Shown piece by piece: positions 56,629 to 64,000 of a stretch of DNA of 64,000 bases; within the stretch, counting starts at the first letter, position 1; each line of letters begins with the position of its first letter. The notes under the pieces were generated by a model. That model did no database searches. It was given only the letters and a program-made list of their open reading frames with translations, and had not been told where the DNA came from. A program made the translations under genes and the position numbers. The stretch comes from Flavobacteriaceae bacterium (GTDB taxonomy: Bacteria; Bacteroidota; Bacteroidia; Flavobacteriales; Flavobacteriaceae): the NCBI GenBank assembly GCA_016780065.1, contig JADHML010000005.1, positions 1 to 64,000 on the forward strand, written 5' to 3'.

Positions 56629-59600
56629 ATGATCCGTCTTCATAATTGGGTGCGTATTTTATTCTCTACTCGCCTGACAGCGGTTCTGTTTATTGTCTTT
56701 TGCGTGGCCATGGCCGTAGGTACTTTTGTTGAGAGTGTCCATGATACGGCGACCGCTCGAATTTGGATCTACAATGCTTGGTGGTTTGAGGCGATTATGG
56801 GGGTATTTGTACTCAATTTTTTAGGCAACATCAAGCGTTACCAGCTTTTAAGCTTTCAAAAATGGCCTGTTCTTTTGCTTCACTTATCCTGGATTTTAAT
56901 CATATTGGGAGCTTTCGTTACCCGTTATTTTGGATATGAAGGGGTGATGCCCATACGTGAAAACACCAGTAGTAACACCTTTTTTAGCGAAAAAACCTAT
57001 TTGACCATACTCGTTGATGGTGAAATGAATGGGCAAGCCATGCGGAAGAAATTGCAAGACGATTTTCTGCTAGCTGAGCCTACAAACAATGATTTTAAAT
57101 GGAAATCAGATTTTAATGGACAAGACCTGACCATTTCATATGTTGACTTTATGACGAGTGCTTCTGAAGGGCTGATTGAGGATCCGAATGGGGAATATTT
57201 TTTAAAAATAGTTGAAGCAGGAGATGGTAACCGACATGAGCATTACATACAGTTTGGCGAAGTTGTGAGCATCCACAATGTGTTATTTGCGTTTAACAAA
57301 CCTACCCAAGGCGCCATTAATGTTCAATGGGACGAAGACGATTTCTCGATATCATCACCTTTTGAGGGGACAGTCATGGCGATGGCTACTCAAAACATGA
57401 CAGAGGTGGCTATCGATCAAGAACTCCCGCTTCAATTTAGATCCCTATACAATCTTGCCGGAATGCAATTTGTTTTTCCCGACCCCCCCTTGAGAGGGTC
57501 TTACGGAGTGGTCTCCGACGAGGATTCTCCGCAAGATGCTTTAACCGTAGCTATTTCGACGGCAGGTGAAACGGAAACAGTTCAAGTTTTAGGAGCCAAA
57601 GGGGTCACCAACGATCCAAAAAAAGTATCAGTTGGAGGTTTGGACTTTTGGGTTCAATATGGTTCCCTACAAAATGAACTTCCTTTTGCCATTCAGCTCG
57701 ATGATTTTATTGCTGAAAAATACCCTGGAACCGAAAAGAGCTACAGCAGTTTTATGAGTAAAGTTCGTGTGATTGACGAGGCTCCCTTTGACTATGACAT
57801 TTACATGAATCATATTCTTAATCATAAAGGGTATCGCTTTTTTCAAGCTTCTTTTGATCCAGACGAAAAAGGCACCATTCTTTCTGTAAATCATGATTTT
57901 TGGGGTACATGGATCACTTACCTTGGTTATTTTTTACTTTACGCAGGTTTGATGGGCATATTGTTTTTTGGTAAAACTAGGTTTAGAAGCCTCGCAACTA
58001 CATTAGAAAAAATTCGTCAAAAGAAGTCGGCACTCACTGCCTTTGTTTTATTTTTCAGCCTTGGATTGTGGGCACAAGATCATCAACACAGTTCCTCTAA
58101 AACTACCCAAAACATAGACTCTTTGATCCAAAACCAAGCGATACCTGCCCCACAAGCTGCTAAGTTTGGCAAGTTGGTTATTCAAGACTTAGGAGGTCGA
58201 ATGAAACCAGCAAATACATTTGCTTCGGAACTGGTGCGTAAGGTGAGCAAATCGGATCATTATCAGTCATTAGATGCCAATCAGGTGTTGTTGTCCATTC
58301 AACAGAACCCTTTGTTATGGTATCAAGTACCCTTTATTTATCTCAAGCGAGGCAATGACAGCCTTCGAGCATTGGCAGGGGTTGCTTCAAAAGCGAAGTA
58401 TGCTTCTTTTGTTGATTTTTTTGATGGAGCAGGAAATTACAAACTTGCCCCTGTTTTGGAAGAGGCTTACAGGTCTTCGACTCCAAATCAATTTCAGAAA
58501 GACTTTATTGAAACCGATCGCAGAGTCAATTTGCTCTACAGTGCTCTGGAAGGGAAGGTGTTACGAATTTTTCCAGTCCCAAATGACCCCAACAACAAAT
58601 GGATTTCTGTGCCCGAGCTGTCTGACTTCTCCTTTGAAGGGGTAGATTCTCTTTATGTACGCAATGTAATGCCCTTGTATTTAGGTGCGTTACGCCAAGG
58701 CACATACGATCAGGCGGATCAATTACTGGAAAGTATTTCAGGTTTTCAGCATAAATATGGCTCGGATATAATGACTAGCGAAAAAAAAATTCAAGCGGAG
58801 GTTTTATACAATGAGTATGACATCTTCAAGCGTTTGTTTTCTTGGTATATGTATGTCGGAGCAGTGATGTTTTTGCTCTTGATTTTAAAAATATTATTTG
58901 ACTATAAAGGACTCAAACTTATAATCAACCTTTGTACAGCTGCCATCGTTGTGTTGTTTGTAGCTCAAACGGTAGGAATGGGTGCTCGTTGGTACATATC
59001 GGGTCATGCACCTTGGAGCGACGCCTATGAATCGATGCTATACGTGGCCTGGGCTACAGTGGGTATGGGCTTGGCGTTCGGACGAAAATCCAACCTCACG
59101 ATCGCTGCCACTGCCTTTGTGGCGTCTATGATTTTGATGATTGCCCATTGGAACTGGATGGATCCTGAAATTGCCAATCTTGTCCCTGTTTTAGATAGTT
59201 ATTGGCTGATGATTCATGTTGCTGTCATTGTTGGTAGTTACGGCCCTTTTGCTTTAGGTATGATTTTAGTTGTGTTTTCTATGTTACTTATGATTTTGAC
59301 CAACTCAAAAAACAAAGCACGTATGAAACTCAACATCAGCGAACTCACCGTTGTTAATGAGTTGGCACTTACTGTGGGTGTAGTCATGCTCACCATTGGG
59401 AATTTTTTGGGCGGTCAATGGGCTAATGAAAGTTGGGGTCGTTATTGGGGCTGGGACCCCAAAGAGACTTGGGCCCTAATTAGTATTCTGGTATATGCTT
59501 TTGTTATCCATATGCGCATCATACCCGGGCTTAGAGGCAAATGGCTTTTTAACTTATTGTCTGTAGTCGCATTCGCAAGTATTATAATGACCTATTTTGG

Positions 59601-59745
59601 TGTCAATTTTTATCTGGTTGGTTTACATTCATACGCCAGTGGCGACAAGGTGATCACTCCTGACTTTGTTTATTATTCAATAGGGGTAGTTTTTGTTCTT
59701 GGCTTGTTGTCTTATTATCAAAACAAAAAACACTACGGTGGCTAG
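56629..59745 (+). CDS. ccsBA: Fused cytochrome c biogenesis protein CcsB-CcsA (System II)
   Basis: 1038 residues. System II heme delivery and ligation to apocytochrome c at the outer face of the inner membrane. The first part (about 1-455) is ResB/CcsB-like: RILFSTRLTAVLFIVFCVAM, NAWWFEAIMGVFVLNFLGN, a large outer loop, and membrane spans. The last part (about 740-1038) is CcsA with the tryptophan-rich WWD segment GQWANESWGRYWGWDPKETW, plus His residues in MIHVAVI, FVIHMRI and GLHSYASGDKV for heme. The fusion is common in Bacteroidota. Between the halves lies a soluble domain beginning about residue 480. A TAATTTTG box at 56607-56614 may be the -7 element. Confidence 0.95.
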   Translation: MIRLHNWVRILFSTRLTAVLFIVFCVAMAVGTFVESVHDTATARIWIYNAWWFEAIMGVFVLNFLGNIKRYQLLSFQKWPVLLLHLSWILIILGAFVTRYFGYEGVMPIRENTSSNTFFSEKTYLTILVDGEMNGQAMRKKLQDDFLLAEPTNNDFKWKSDFNGQDLTISYVDFMTSASEGLIEDPNGEYFLKIVEAGDGNRHEHYIQFGEVVSIHNVLFAFNKPTQGAINVQWDEDDFSISSPFEGTVMAMATQNMTEVAIDQELPLQFRSLYNLAGMQFVFPDPPLRGSYGVVSDEDSPQDALTVAISTAGETETVQVLGAKGVTNDPKKVSVGGLDFWVQYGSLQNELPFAIQLDDFIAEKYPGTEKSYSSFMSKVRVIDEAPFDYDIYMNHILNHKGYRFFQASFDPDEKGTILSVNHDFWGTWITYLGYFLLYAGLMGILFFGKTRFRSLATTLEKIRQKKSALTAFVLFFSLGLWAQDHQHSSSKTTQNIDSLIQNQAIPAPQAAKFGKLVIQDLGGRMKPANTFASELVRKVSKSDHYQSLDANQVLLSIQQNPLLWYQVPFIYLKRGNDSLRALAGVASKAKYASFVDFFDGAGNYKLAPVLEEAYRSSTPNQFQKDFIETDRRVNLLYSALEGKVLRIFPVPNDPNNKWISVPELSDFSFEGVDSLYVRNVMPLYLGALRQGTYDQADQLLESISGFQHKYGSDIMTSEKKIQAEVLYNEYDIFKRLFSWYMYVGAVMFLLLILKILFDYKGLKLIINLCTAAIVVLFVAQTVGMGARWYISGHAPWSDAYESMLYVAWATVGMGLAFGRKSNLTIAATAFVASMILMIAHWNWMDPEIANLVPVLDSYWLMIHVAVIVGSYGPFALGMILVVFSMLLMILTNSKNKARMKLNISELTVVNELALTVGVVMLTIGNFLGGQWANESWGRYWGWDPKETWALISILVYAFVIHMRIIPGLRGKWLFNLLSVVAFASIIMTYFGVNFYLVGLHSYASGDKVITPDFVYYSIGVVFVLGLLSYYQNKKHYGG

Positions 59746-59947
59746 TCTTCAAAAAAAATGGTTCTGGTATGCAATACTCGGTCTTGTTTTGGTAGGATCA
59801 GGATTAAGTGTTTTGGGAGAGGCAATCATATCCAAATATGAAGGACGGGCATGGTTTTTGTTTGGTACTATTGCATTGATTTTGGTAAATTCGGGCTTAT
59901 GTTTTTTTGGAACCGGTGTAGTTTTACGTTACAGCAAGTCAGCTTAA
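59738..59947 (+). CDS. Small two-helix membrane protein after ccsBA
   Basis: 69 residues from a GTG at 59738 that overlaps the ccsBA stop by 8 bases. Two hydrophobic helices, FWYAILGLVLVGSGLSVLG and AWFLFGTIALILVNSGLCFF, with a short polar turn containing EAIISKYEGR. It ends FGTGVVLRYSKSA. A longer start at 59693 is possible but would lie inside ccsBA. Unknown family. Position suggests a link to cytochrome assembly. Confidence 0.7.
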   Translation: MASLQKKWFWYAILGLVLVGSGLSVLGEAIISKYEGRAWFLFGTIALILVNSGLCFFGTGVVLRYSKSA

Positions 59948-60537
59948 CTCTATTAAGCTTATTGTGTACAGCACTCTTGTACTCACAAGAAAACTCATTC
60001 GAAAACCCATTTGAAACGCCAAACAAACCGATTTTAGGGTTGTTAAACTCAGGCAGTTCAGTTGAAGATTATTCTTTTTTAGACAAAAAAGAAGAACCAA
60101 AATCTACTCTTTTTGATCAAGAACGATTTATCGACAACTCCGCGCCATATCTAAAACGCCTACGCGAACGCGAAGAGTCAAATGCCAATTTGGGTTACTT
60201 AGGGGATACTTACTTGGGAGATGTTAAAACCAATTCTAAAACCGCTGTGATAGTTTGCAGGGACTTTGAATATGAGGATGGAGATCGTGTGGCGATTTCA
60301 CTGAATGATGAAGTTTTACTACCCAATTTGTATTTAAAAAATAAATTTTTTGTCTTTGAAATAGAGCTAAAACCAGGCTTTAATAAATTCGACTTTCAAG
60401 CACTTAACCAAGGATCCTCTGGCCCGAACACTGCCGAACTACGAGTCTATGACGAGCATAAAAAATTGTTGGCCTCCAATCAATGGAACCTCTCCACAGG
60501 TGCTACGGCTACTTTCATAGTGGTAAAACAAATGTAG
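59899..60537 (+). CDS. Exported protein of unknown function, conserved C-terminal domain
   Basis: 212 residues from the ATG at 59899, overlapping the small membrane gene by 49 bases in another frame. N-terminus MFFWNRCSFTLQQVSLTLLS is a plausible signal peptide, followed by QENSFENPFETPNK. The mid region is polar (residues about 40-100), and the last ~100 residues are beta-rich: VIVCRDFEYEDGDRVAISLN, FFVFEIELKPGFNKFDFQAL, ASNQWNLSTGATATFIVVKQ. The family is unknown to me; the C-terminus resembles an Ig-like or carbohydrate-binding sandwich in shape only. A start further upstream (59851) is less likely. Confidence 0.65.
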   Translation: MFFWNRCSFTLQQVSLTLLSLLCTALLYSQENSFENPFETPNKPILGLLNSGSSVEDYSFLDKKEEPKSTLFDQERFIDNSAPYLKRLREREESNANLGYLGDTYLGDVKTNSKTAVIVCRDFEYEDGDRVAISLNDEVLLPNLYLKNKFFVFEIELKPGFNKFDFQALNQGSSGPNTAELRVYDEHKKLLASNQWNLSTGATATFIVVKQM

Positions 60538-60684
60538 TTTCTATCTTCTTCTTCATTCGAATAATGTTTTTTAACATTGAAACTTAAATAGATAAATAAC
60601 TTAAAGGCTGTTTGAAAACCTCTGGATTATAGTAGGATTCAATACAAATACTTAAATTAGTGTCGAAAAACTAAAAGTACTCAA

Positions 60685-63303
60685 TTGAACTATCAATCCA
60701 ACACTCATTTTCTGTGTCTAATCTCTATATGGCTTTTAGCGCCTTTCCTTCATCAGTCACAAGCACAATCCCATTGGGAAACAGTCGTATCTCCTGGAAC
60801 AACCTGGGATTATGTGGTGCCATCTGACCTAATGCTCAACAGTTGGAAAGATCAAGGTTTTGATGCTTCATCTTGGAGCCAAGGCCCGTCAGGCATTGGT
60901 TATGGTGACGGAGATGACGCCACAATCATTGATCCTGCCATTTCTGTTTACATGCGAAAAGAGTTTCAAATAATAGATTTGTCTCAAATCAACAGAGTTG
61001 TTTTAGACATCGATTATGACGATGGTTATATTGCTTATTTGAATGGTGTAGAAATTGGCAGAGACCAATTAACAGGAGATAACATCTCATACAACACATC
61101 AGCTGACTCGTACCGCGAAGCCATGCTTTATCAAGGTAATACACCAGAACGAATTTTTGTTGATTTGTCTCTTTTACAAAACGGAACCAACACTTTGGCG
61201 GTTCAGGTTCATAATTATGGTGTAGATTCGTCTGATATGACTGCACTGCCCGTGCTCTCAGTGGAAGTTCTGGGAAGTGATCAAGTATATGACCAAACCC
61301 CTGTTTGGTTTCAAGACCCTGATCCTGCTCCTGTTCAATATAATTTTACCTCTTCTAATCTACCCATTGTACTTCTTGATACGGATGGAAGTCAAGTCAT
61401 ACCCGATGAGCCTAAAATTGGCGCCCAGATGAAAATCATCAAGCGCCCCAATGGTGAGCGTAATCTGGTATCTGACGCAGACAACCCAACGTATTTTGAT
61501 TTTAATGGTCCTATTCAAATTGAAATTCGGGGATCCAGTTCACAATATTTTTCTAAAAAACAATATGCATTGACCACCTATAATAATTTAGGTGATAAAG
61601 AAAATGTGAATCTTTTAGATATGCCCAAAGAAAACGATTGGATTTTAAGTGGCTTGGCATTTGACACCGCCTTTGTACGTGACTATGTTAGCTATAAATT
61701 GTCCAATTCATTAGACCAATACGCAGCCAGAGCGGAGTATTGCGAACTTGTTTTAAATGGTGAATACAAAGGAATTTATATGCTGTTGGAAAAACTGAAA
61801 GCAGATGACAGCCGCATTAACATAAAAAAATTAGATATAATTGATAACGAATTACCCAATCTCAGCGGTGGGTACATCTCTAAGTCTGATAAAATTGAAG
61901 GCGAGGAAATTTTAGGTTGGACCATGGATGGTTATGGATGGGGCCCAGCAAAATTCGCCCATGAACAACCCAAACCTACTGAAATTACTAATCAACAAGA
62001 TCTTTACATTCAAGAGGTTTTTTCTGATTTGGCATCAACCTCTTCTTTGAATAACACATCGCTTACAGAGGGCTACCCTTCTTTAATCGATATCCCTTCT
62101 TTTGTTGATTTTATTATCATGGCAGAATTGACATCAAACCCAGACTCATATATGTTCAGTACTTTTTTTCATAAGGACAGAAGAGGAAAGCTACGCGCTG
62201 GCCCTGTATGGGATTATAACCTGACTTTTGGGAATGATCTACTGCTTTGGGGATTTGACCGAAGCAAAACAGATATTTGGCAAATTTTCAATGGAAATAT
62301 GGGGGCTACTTTTTGGCAAGATTTGTTTAACGACCCTTACTTCAAATGTTATTTGACAAAACGTTGGTACGAAGTTATTGCACCGGGTCAGCCCCTTTCT
62401 GAGAACAAAATCCATGAACTCATAGATCAAACTGTTATCCTTATTGATGAGGCTGTTTCCAGACAAAACGAACTATGGACAGGTGTTGATATAGAATTTG
62501 ACACCAGAATTGCGAACATGAAAAACTTTGTCTCTCAACGTATTGCGTGGATATCATCTCAATTAGCAGATACATCTTTATGTGATCAAATAACAACCCC
62601 ACCTCTTGTTATTAGCAAAATCAATTATCATCCAAGTATTGTAGACGATGACAATTATGAATTTATAGAAGTTACAAACAACAGCAATTCTCAATGGGAC
62701 CTAACAGGGGTTTATTTTGGAAGGAAATTAGGTTTGTCGTATCAATTTCCTGCAGGATTCAATATCGCACCCTACCAATCTGTTGTCATTGCAAATAATG
62801 CAGAGGTTTTTTCATCTCATTATGGGTTTTCACCTTTTGATGAATATTCTAGAAAATTATCTAATGGCAGTGAAGAAATCACTCTACTTGATGGTTTTGG
62901 CAATCTTATTGATATGGTTGTTTATGATGATGAAGCACCATGGCCCACACAAGCTGATGGGGGAGGTGGTTATTTAAATCTTTCGGATTTAGATGCAGAC
63001 AACAGCTTGCCTACAAGTTGGACAGCCTCTTTTGATTACAACAGTCTTTCTCTTGATGAGGAAATTGATAGCCGACTGTTTGTTTACCCTAATCCGGTAA
63101 ACAAGTACGCTCATGTAAGCCTAACAAATGGTAACATTATTCAAAAAGTCAATGTATATAGCATGACAGGTAAGTTGGTAGCATCTTATCAATCATCTAA
63201 AAACAGGGATGTTTTTAATTTGGAGAGTTTGGCTAAAGGTGCCTATTTTATGGAAGTGATAACAGACTCACAGACGTTTACAAAAAGAATCATTCGTAAA
63301 TAA
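60685..63303 (+). CDS. CotH-kinase-domain surface protein with lamin-tail and T9SS sorting domains
   Basis: 872 residues from a TTG at 60685. Signal peptide ends about residue 28 (HQSQAQS). A beta-sandwich region (about 30-200) contains YDDGYIAYLNGVEIGRDQLT. The CotH-type domain (about 275-620) has EIRGSSSQYFSKKQYAL, ELVLNGEYKGIYMLLEKLK, GGYISKSDKIEGEEILGW and AGPVWDYNLTFGND. A lamin-tail (LTD) domain follows about 640-785 (SKINYHPSIVDDDNYEFIEV). The last ~76 residues are a T9SS C-terminal sorting domain (YPNPVNKYAHVSL, SMTGKLVASY, LAKGAYFMEVITDSQTFTKR). So it is a cell-surface or secreted protein. Activity is not known. Confidence 0.9.
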   Translation: MNYQSNTHFLCLISIWLLAPFLHQSQAQSHWETVVSPGTTWDYVVPSDLMLNSWKDQGFDASSWSQGPSGIGYGDGDDATIIDPAISVYMRKEFQIIDLSQINRVVLDIDYDDGYIAYLNGVEIGRDQLTGDNISYNTSADSYREAMLYQGNTPERIFVDLSLLQNGTNTLAVQVHNYGVDSSDMTALPVLSVEVLGSDQVYDQTPVWFQDPDPAPVQYNFTSSNLPIVLLDTDGSQVIPDEPKIGAQMKIIKRPNGERNLVSDADNPTYFDFNGPIQIEIRGSSSQYFSKKQYALTTYNNLGDKENVNLLDMPKENDWILSGLAFDTAFVRDYVSYKLSNSLDQYAARAEYCELVLNGEYKGIYMLLEKLKADDSRINIKKLDIIDNELPNLSGGYISKSDKIEGEEILGWTMDGYGWGPAKFAHEQPKPTEITNQQDLYIQEVFSDLASTSSLNNTSLTEGYPSLIDIPSFVDFIIMAELTSNPDSYMFSTFFHKDRRGKLRAGPVWDYNLTFGNDLLLWGFDRSKTDIWQIFNGNMGATFWQDLFNDPYFKCYLTKRWYEVIAPGQPLSENKIHELIDQTVILIDEAVSRQNELWTGVDIEFDTRIANMKNFVSQRIAWISSQLADTSLCDQITTPPLVISKINYHPSIVDDDNYEFIEVTNNSNSQWDLTGVYFGRKLGLSYQFPAGFNIAPYQSVVIANNAEVFSSHYGFSPFDEYSRKLSNGSEEITLLDGFGNLIDMVVYDDEAPWPTQADGGGGYLNLSDLDADNSLPTSWTASFDYNSLSLDEEIDSRLFVYPNPVNKYAHVSLTNGNIIQKVNVYSMTGKLVASYQSSKNRDVFNLESLAKGAYFMEVITDSQTFTKRIIRK

Positions 63304-63327
63304 TTCATACGAACAACCAAAAAGAAC

Positions 63328-64000
63328 TTACATATACACTTCAAGAATTTCTGATTCTTGACTTGGAGTAATTTTTAAATGATTCAGACTAGCTGGCAAC
63401 AACAAAGTCTCTCCTTTTTTTAGTGAGAAAGAACCCTGATCGGTTATAAGCTCTAGAGCACCATCTGTACATAAATAGATAACAAAAGAGTCTATACCTG
63501 AGTAATCCTTTTTTATACTTTGATCGATTGTAAGGATGTTAGACCTAAAGTAATCGGTATGTATCAGCTGATTGCTGGTATTTGGTTTGTTGTCATATTT
63601 GGTTTTATAACTATCATGGACAGCAAAATCAATGACATCTAGGGCTAAATCGTTATGTAACTCTCGGGTTTTCCCAGTGGCTTTGTCAACCCTGTTGTAA
63701 TCGTATATCCGATAGGTCACATCGGAGGTTTGTTGTATTTCTGCAAGCAATACCCCAGCACCAATGGCATGTACCCTTCCTGTTGGGATATAAAACGCAT
63801 CTCCTGCTGAGGTTTGCTCTTTGTTGAGTACCTCCAAAAGGGTTTCGTTTTGAAGTTGTTCGGCGTAGCTTTCTTTGGTGAGTTCTTTGTTAAAACCTAC
63901 AATAATTTCAGCATCATCATCAGCATCCATGATGTACCACATTTCATTTTTCCCAAAAGAATCATGACGCTTTTTGGCAATGTGGTCGTGTGGGTGTACT
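63328..64000 (-). CDS. manA: Mannose-6-phosphate isomerase, class I (N-terminus off the right edge)
   Basis: Interconverts mannose-6-phosphate and fructose-6-phosphate, feeding glycan sugars. About 224 residues are visible; the reading frame is open to the window edge. Zinc/active-site motifs VHPHDHIAKKRHDSFGKNEM, YIPTGRVHAIGAGVLLAEIQ and QTSDVTYRIYDYNRVDKATG fit type I PMI (about 320 residues), so roughly 90-100 residues are missing. The C-terminal cupin-like strands end ESEILEVYM. Convergent with the CotH gene. Confidence 0.93.
   Translation of the reverse strand, partial: VHPHDHIAKKRHDSFGKNEMWYIMDADDDAEIIVGFNKELTKESYAEQLQNETLLEVLNKEQTSAGDAFYIPTGRVHAIGAGVLLAEIQQTSDVTYRIYDYNRVDKATGKTRELHNDLALDVIDFAVHDSYKTKYDNKPNTSNQLIHTDYFRSNILTIDQSIKKDYSGIDSFVIYLCTDGALELITDQGSFSLKKGETLLLPASLNHLKITPSQESEILEVYM

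Noticed and set aside
60563-60578. Hairpin AATGTT-TTTT-AACATT after the exported protein gene
   Set aside because: Stem is only six A+T-rich pairs and no T run follows; too weak to call a terminator.

Overview
The window reads as a chromosomal segment of a marine-type Flavobacteriia (phylum Bacteroidota). The evidence is a SusC-type TonB-dependent receptor, a fused SecDF, a fused CcsB-CcsA cytochrome c assembly protein, a type IX secretion C-terminal sorting domain, a Rho with a long disordered insert, a bacillithiol gene (bshB1), a GENNYALAA tmRNA tag, and Bacteroidota-type promoters (TTG, 20 bases, TAnnTTTG). The DNA is A+T-rich, genes are tightly packed, and Shine-Dalgarno sites are mostly absent. 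I see no insertion sequence, integrase, CRISPR array, rRNA operon or defence locus.

Layout. 1-2.4 kb: 5' part of a SusC receptor gene running off the left edge. 2.7-5.0 kb: a folC that has lost its ATP-binding N-terminus, the tmRNA gene ssrA, and kdsA. 5.1-14.3 kb: typA, then a glycan locus. One arm (+ strand) carries a FemAB/GNAT-like protein, a sugar aminotransferase, a Wzx-like flippase and a dTDP-sugar 3,4-ketoisomerase. The other arm (- strand) is ftsE followed by three glycosyltransferases. 14.5-25.6 kb: housekeeping genes asnB, gyrB, mdh and secDF, then lgt, yidD, cysS and folE on the - strand. 25.6-28.3 kb: an OmpP1/FadL-like outer membrane protein and an odd Tyr/His-rich lipoprotein. 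28.4-31.8 kb: proS, tRNA-Glu, rpsT and rho. 31.9-43.3 kb: DUF4293, a methyltransferase, a glycosyltransferase, a phosphoesterase, truA, an ABC exporter, cdaA, folP, DUF1599, a lone OppB-like permease, tpiA, prmA, clpS, a glutathione-peroxidase-like protein and bshB1. 43.4-50.6 kb: tRNA-His, small membrane proteins, SOUL protein, M28 peptidase, DUF3050, HMG-CoA lyase, and a porin / FMN-binding / four-helix membrane protein cluster. 50.6-64 kb: guaB, two periplasmic SurA-like chaperones, aconitase, ccsBA with two small downstream genes, a CotH/lamin-tail T9SS cargo protein, and the C-terminal part of manA running off the right edge.

Most genes are recognisable core flavobacterial genes. The most unusual items are the 5'-truncated folC abutting ssrA, the porin / FMN-binding / membrane protein cluster (a candidate envelope redox module), the aromatic/His-rich lipoprotein, the overlapping gene trio after ccsBA, and the amino-sugar/flippase cluster with non-ATG starts. 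I do not see a clear-cut new defence or mobile system. Boundaries and starts come from reading the sequence only; no database search was run.
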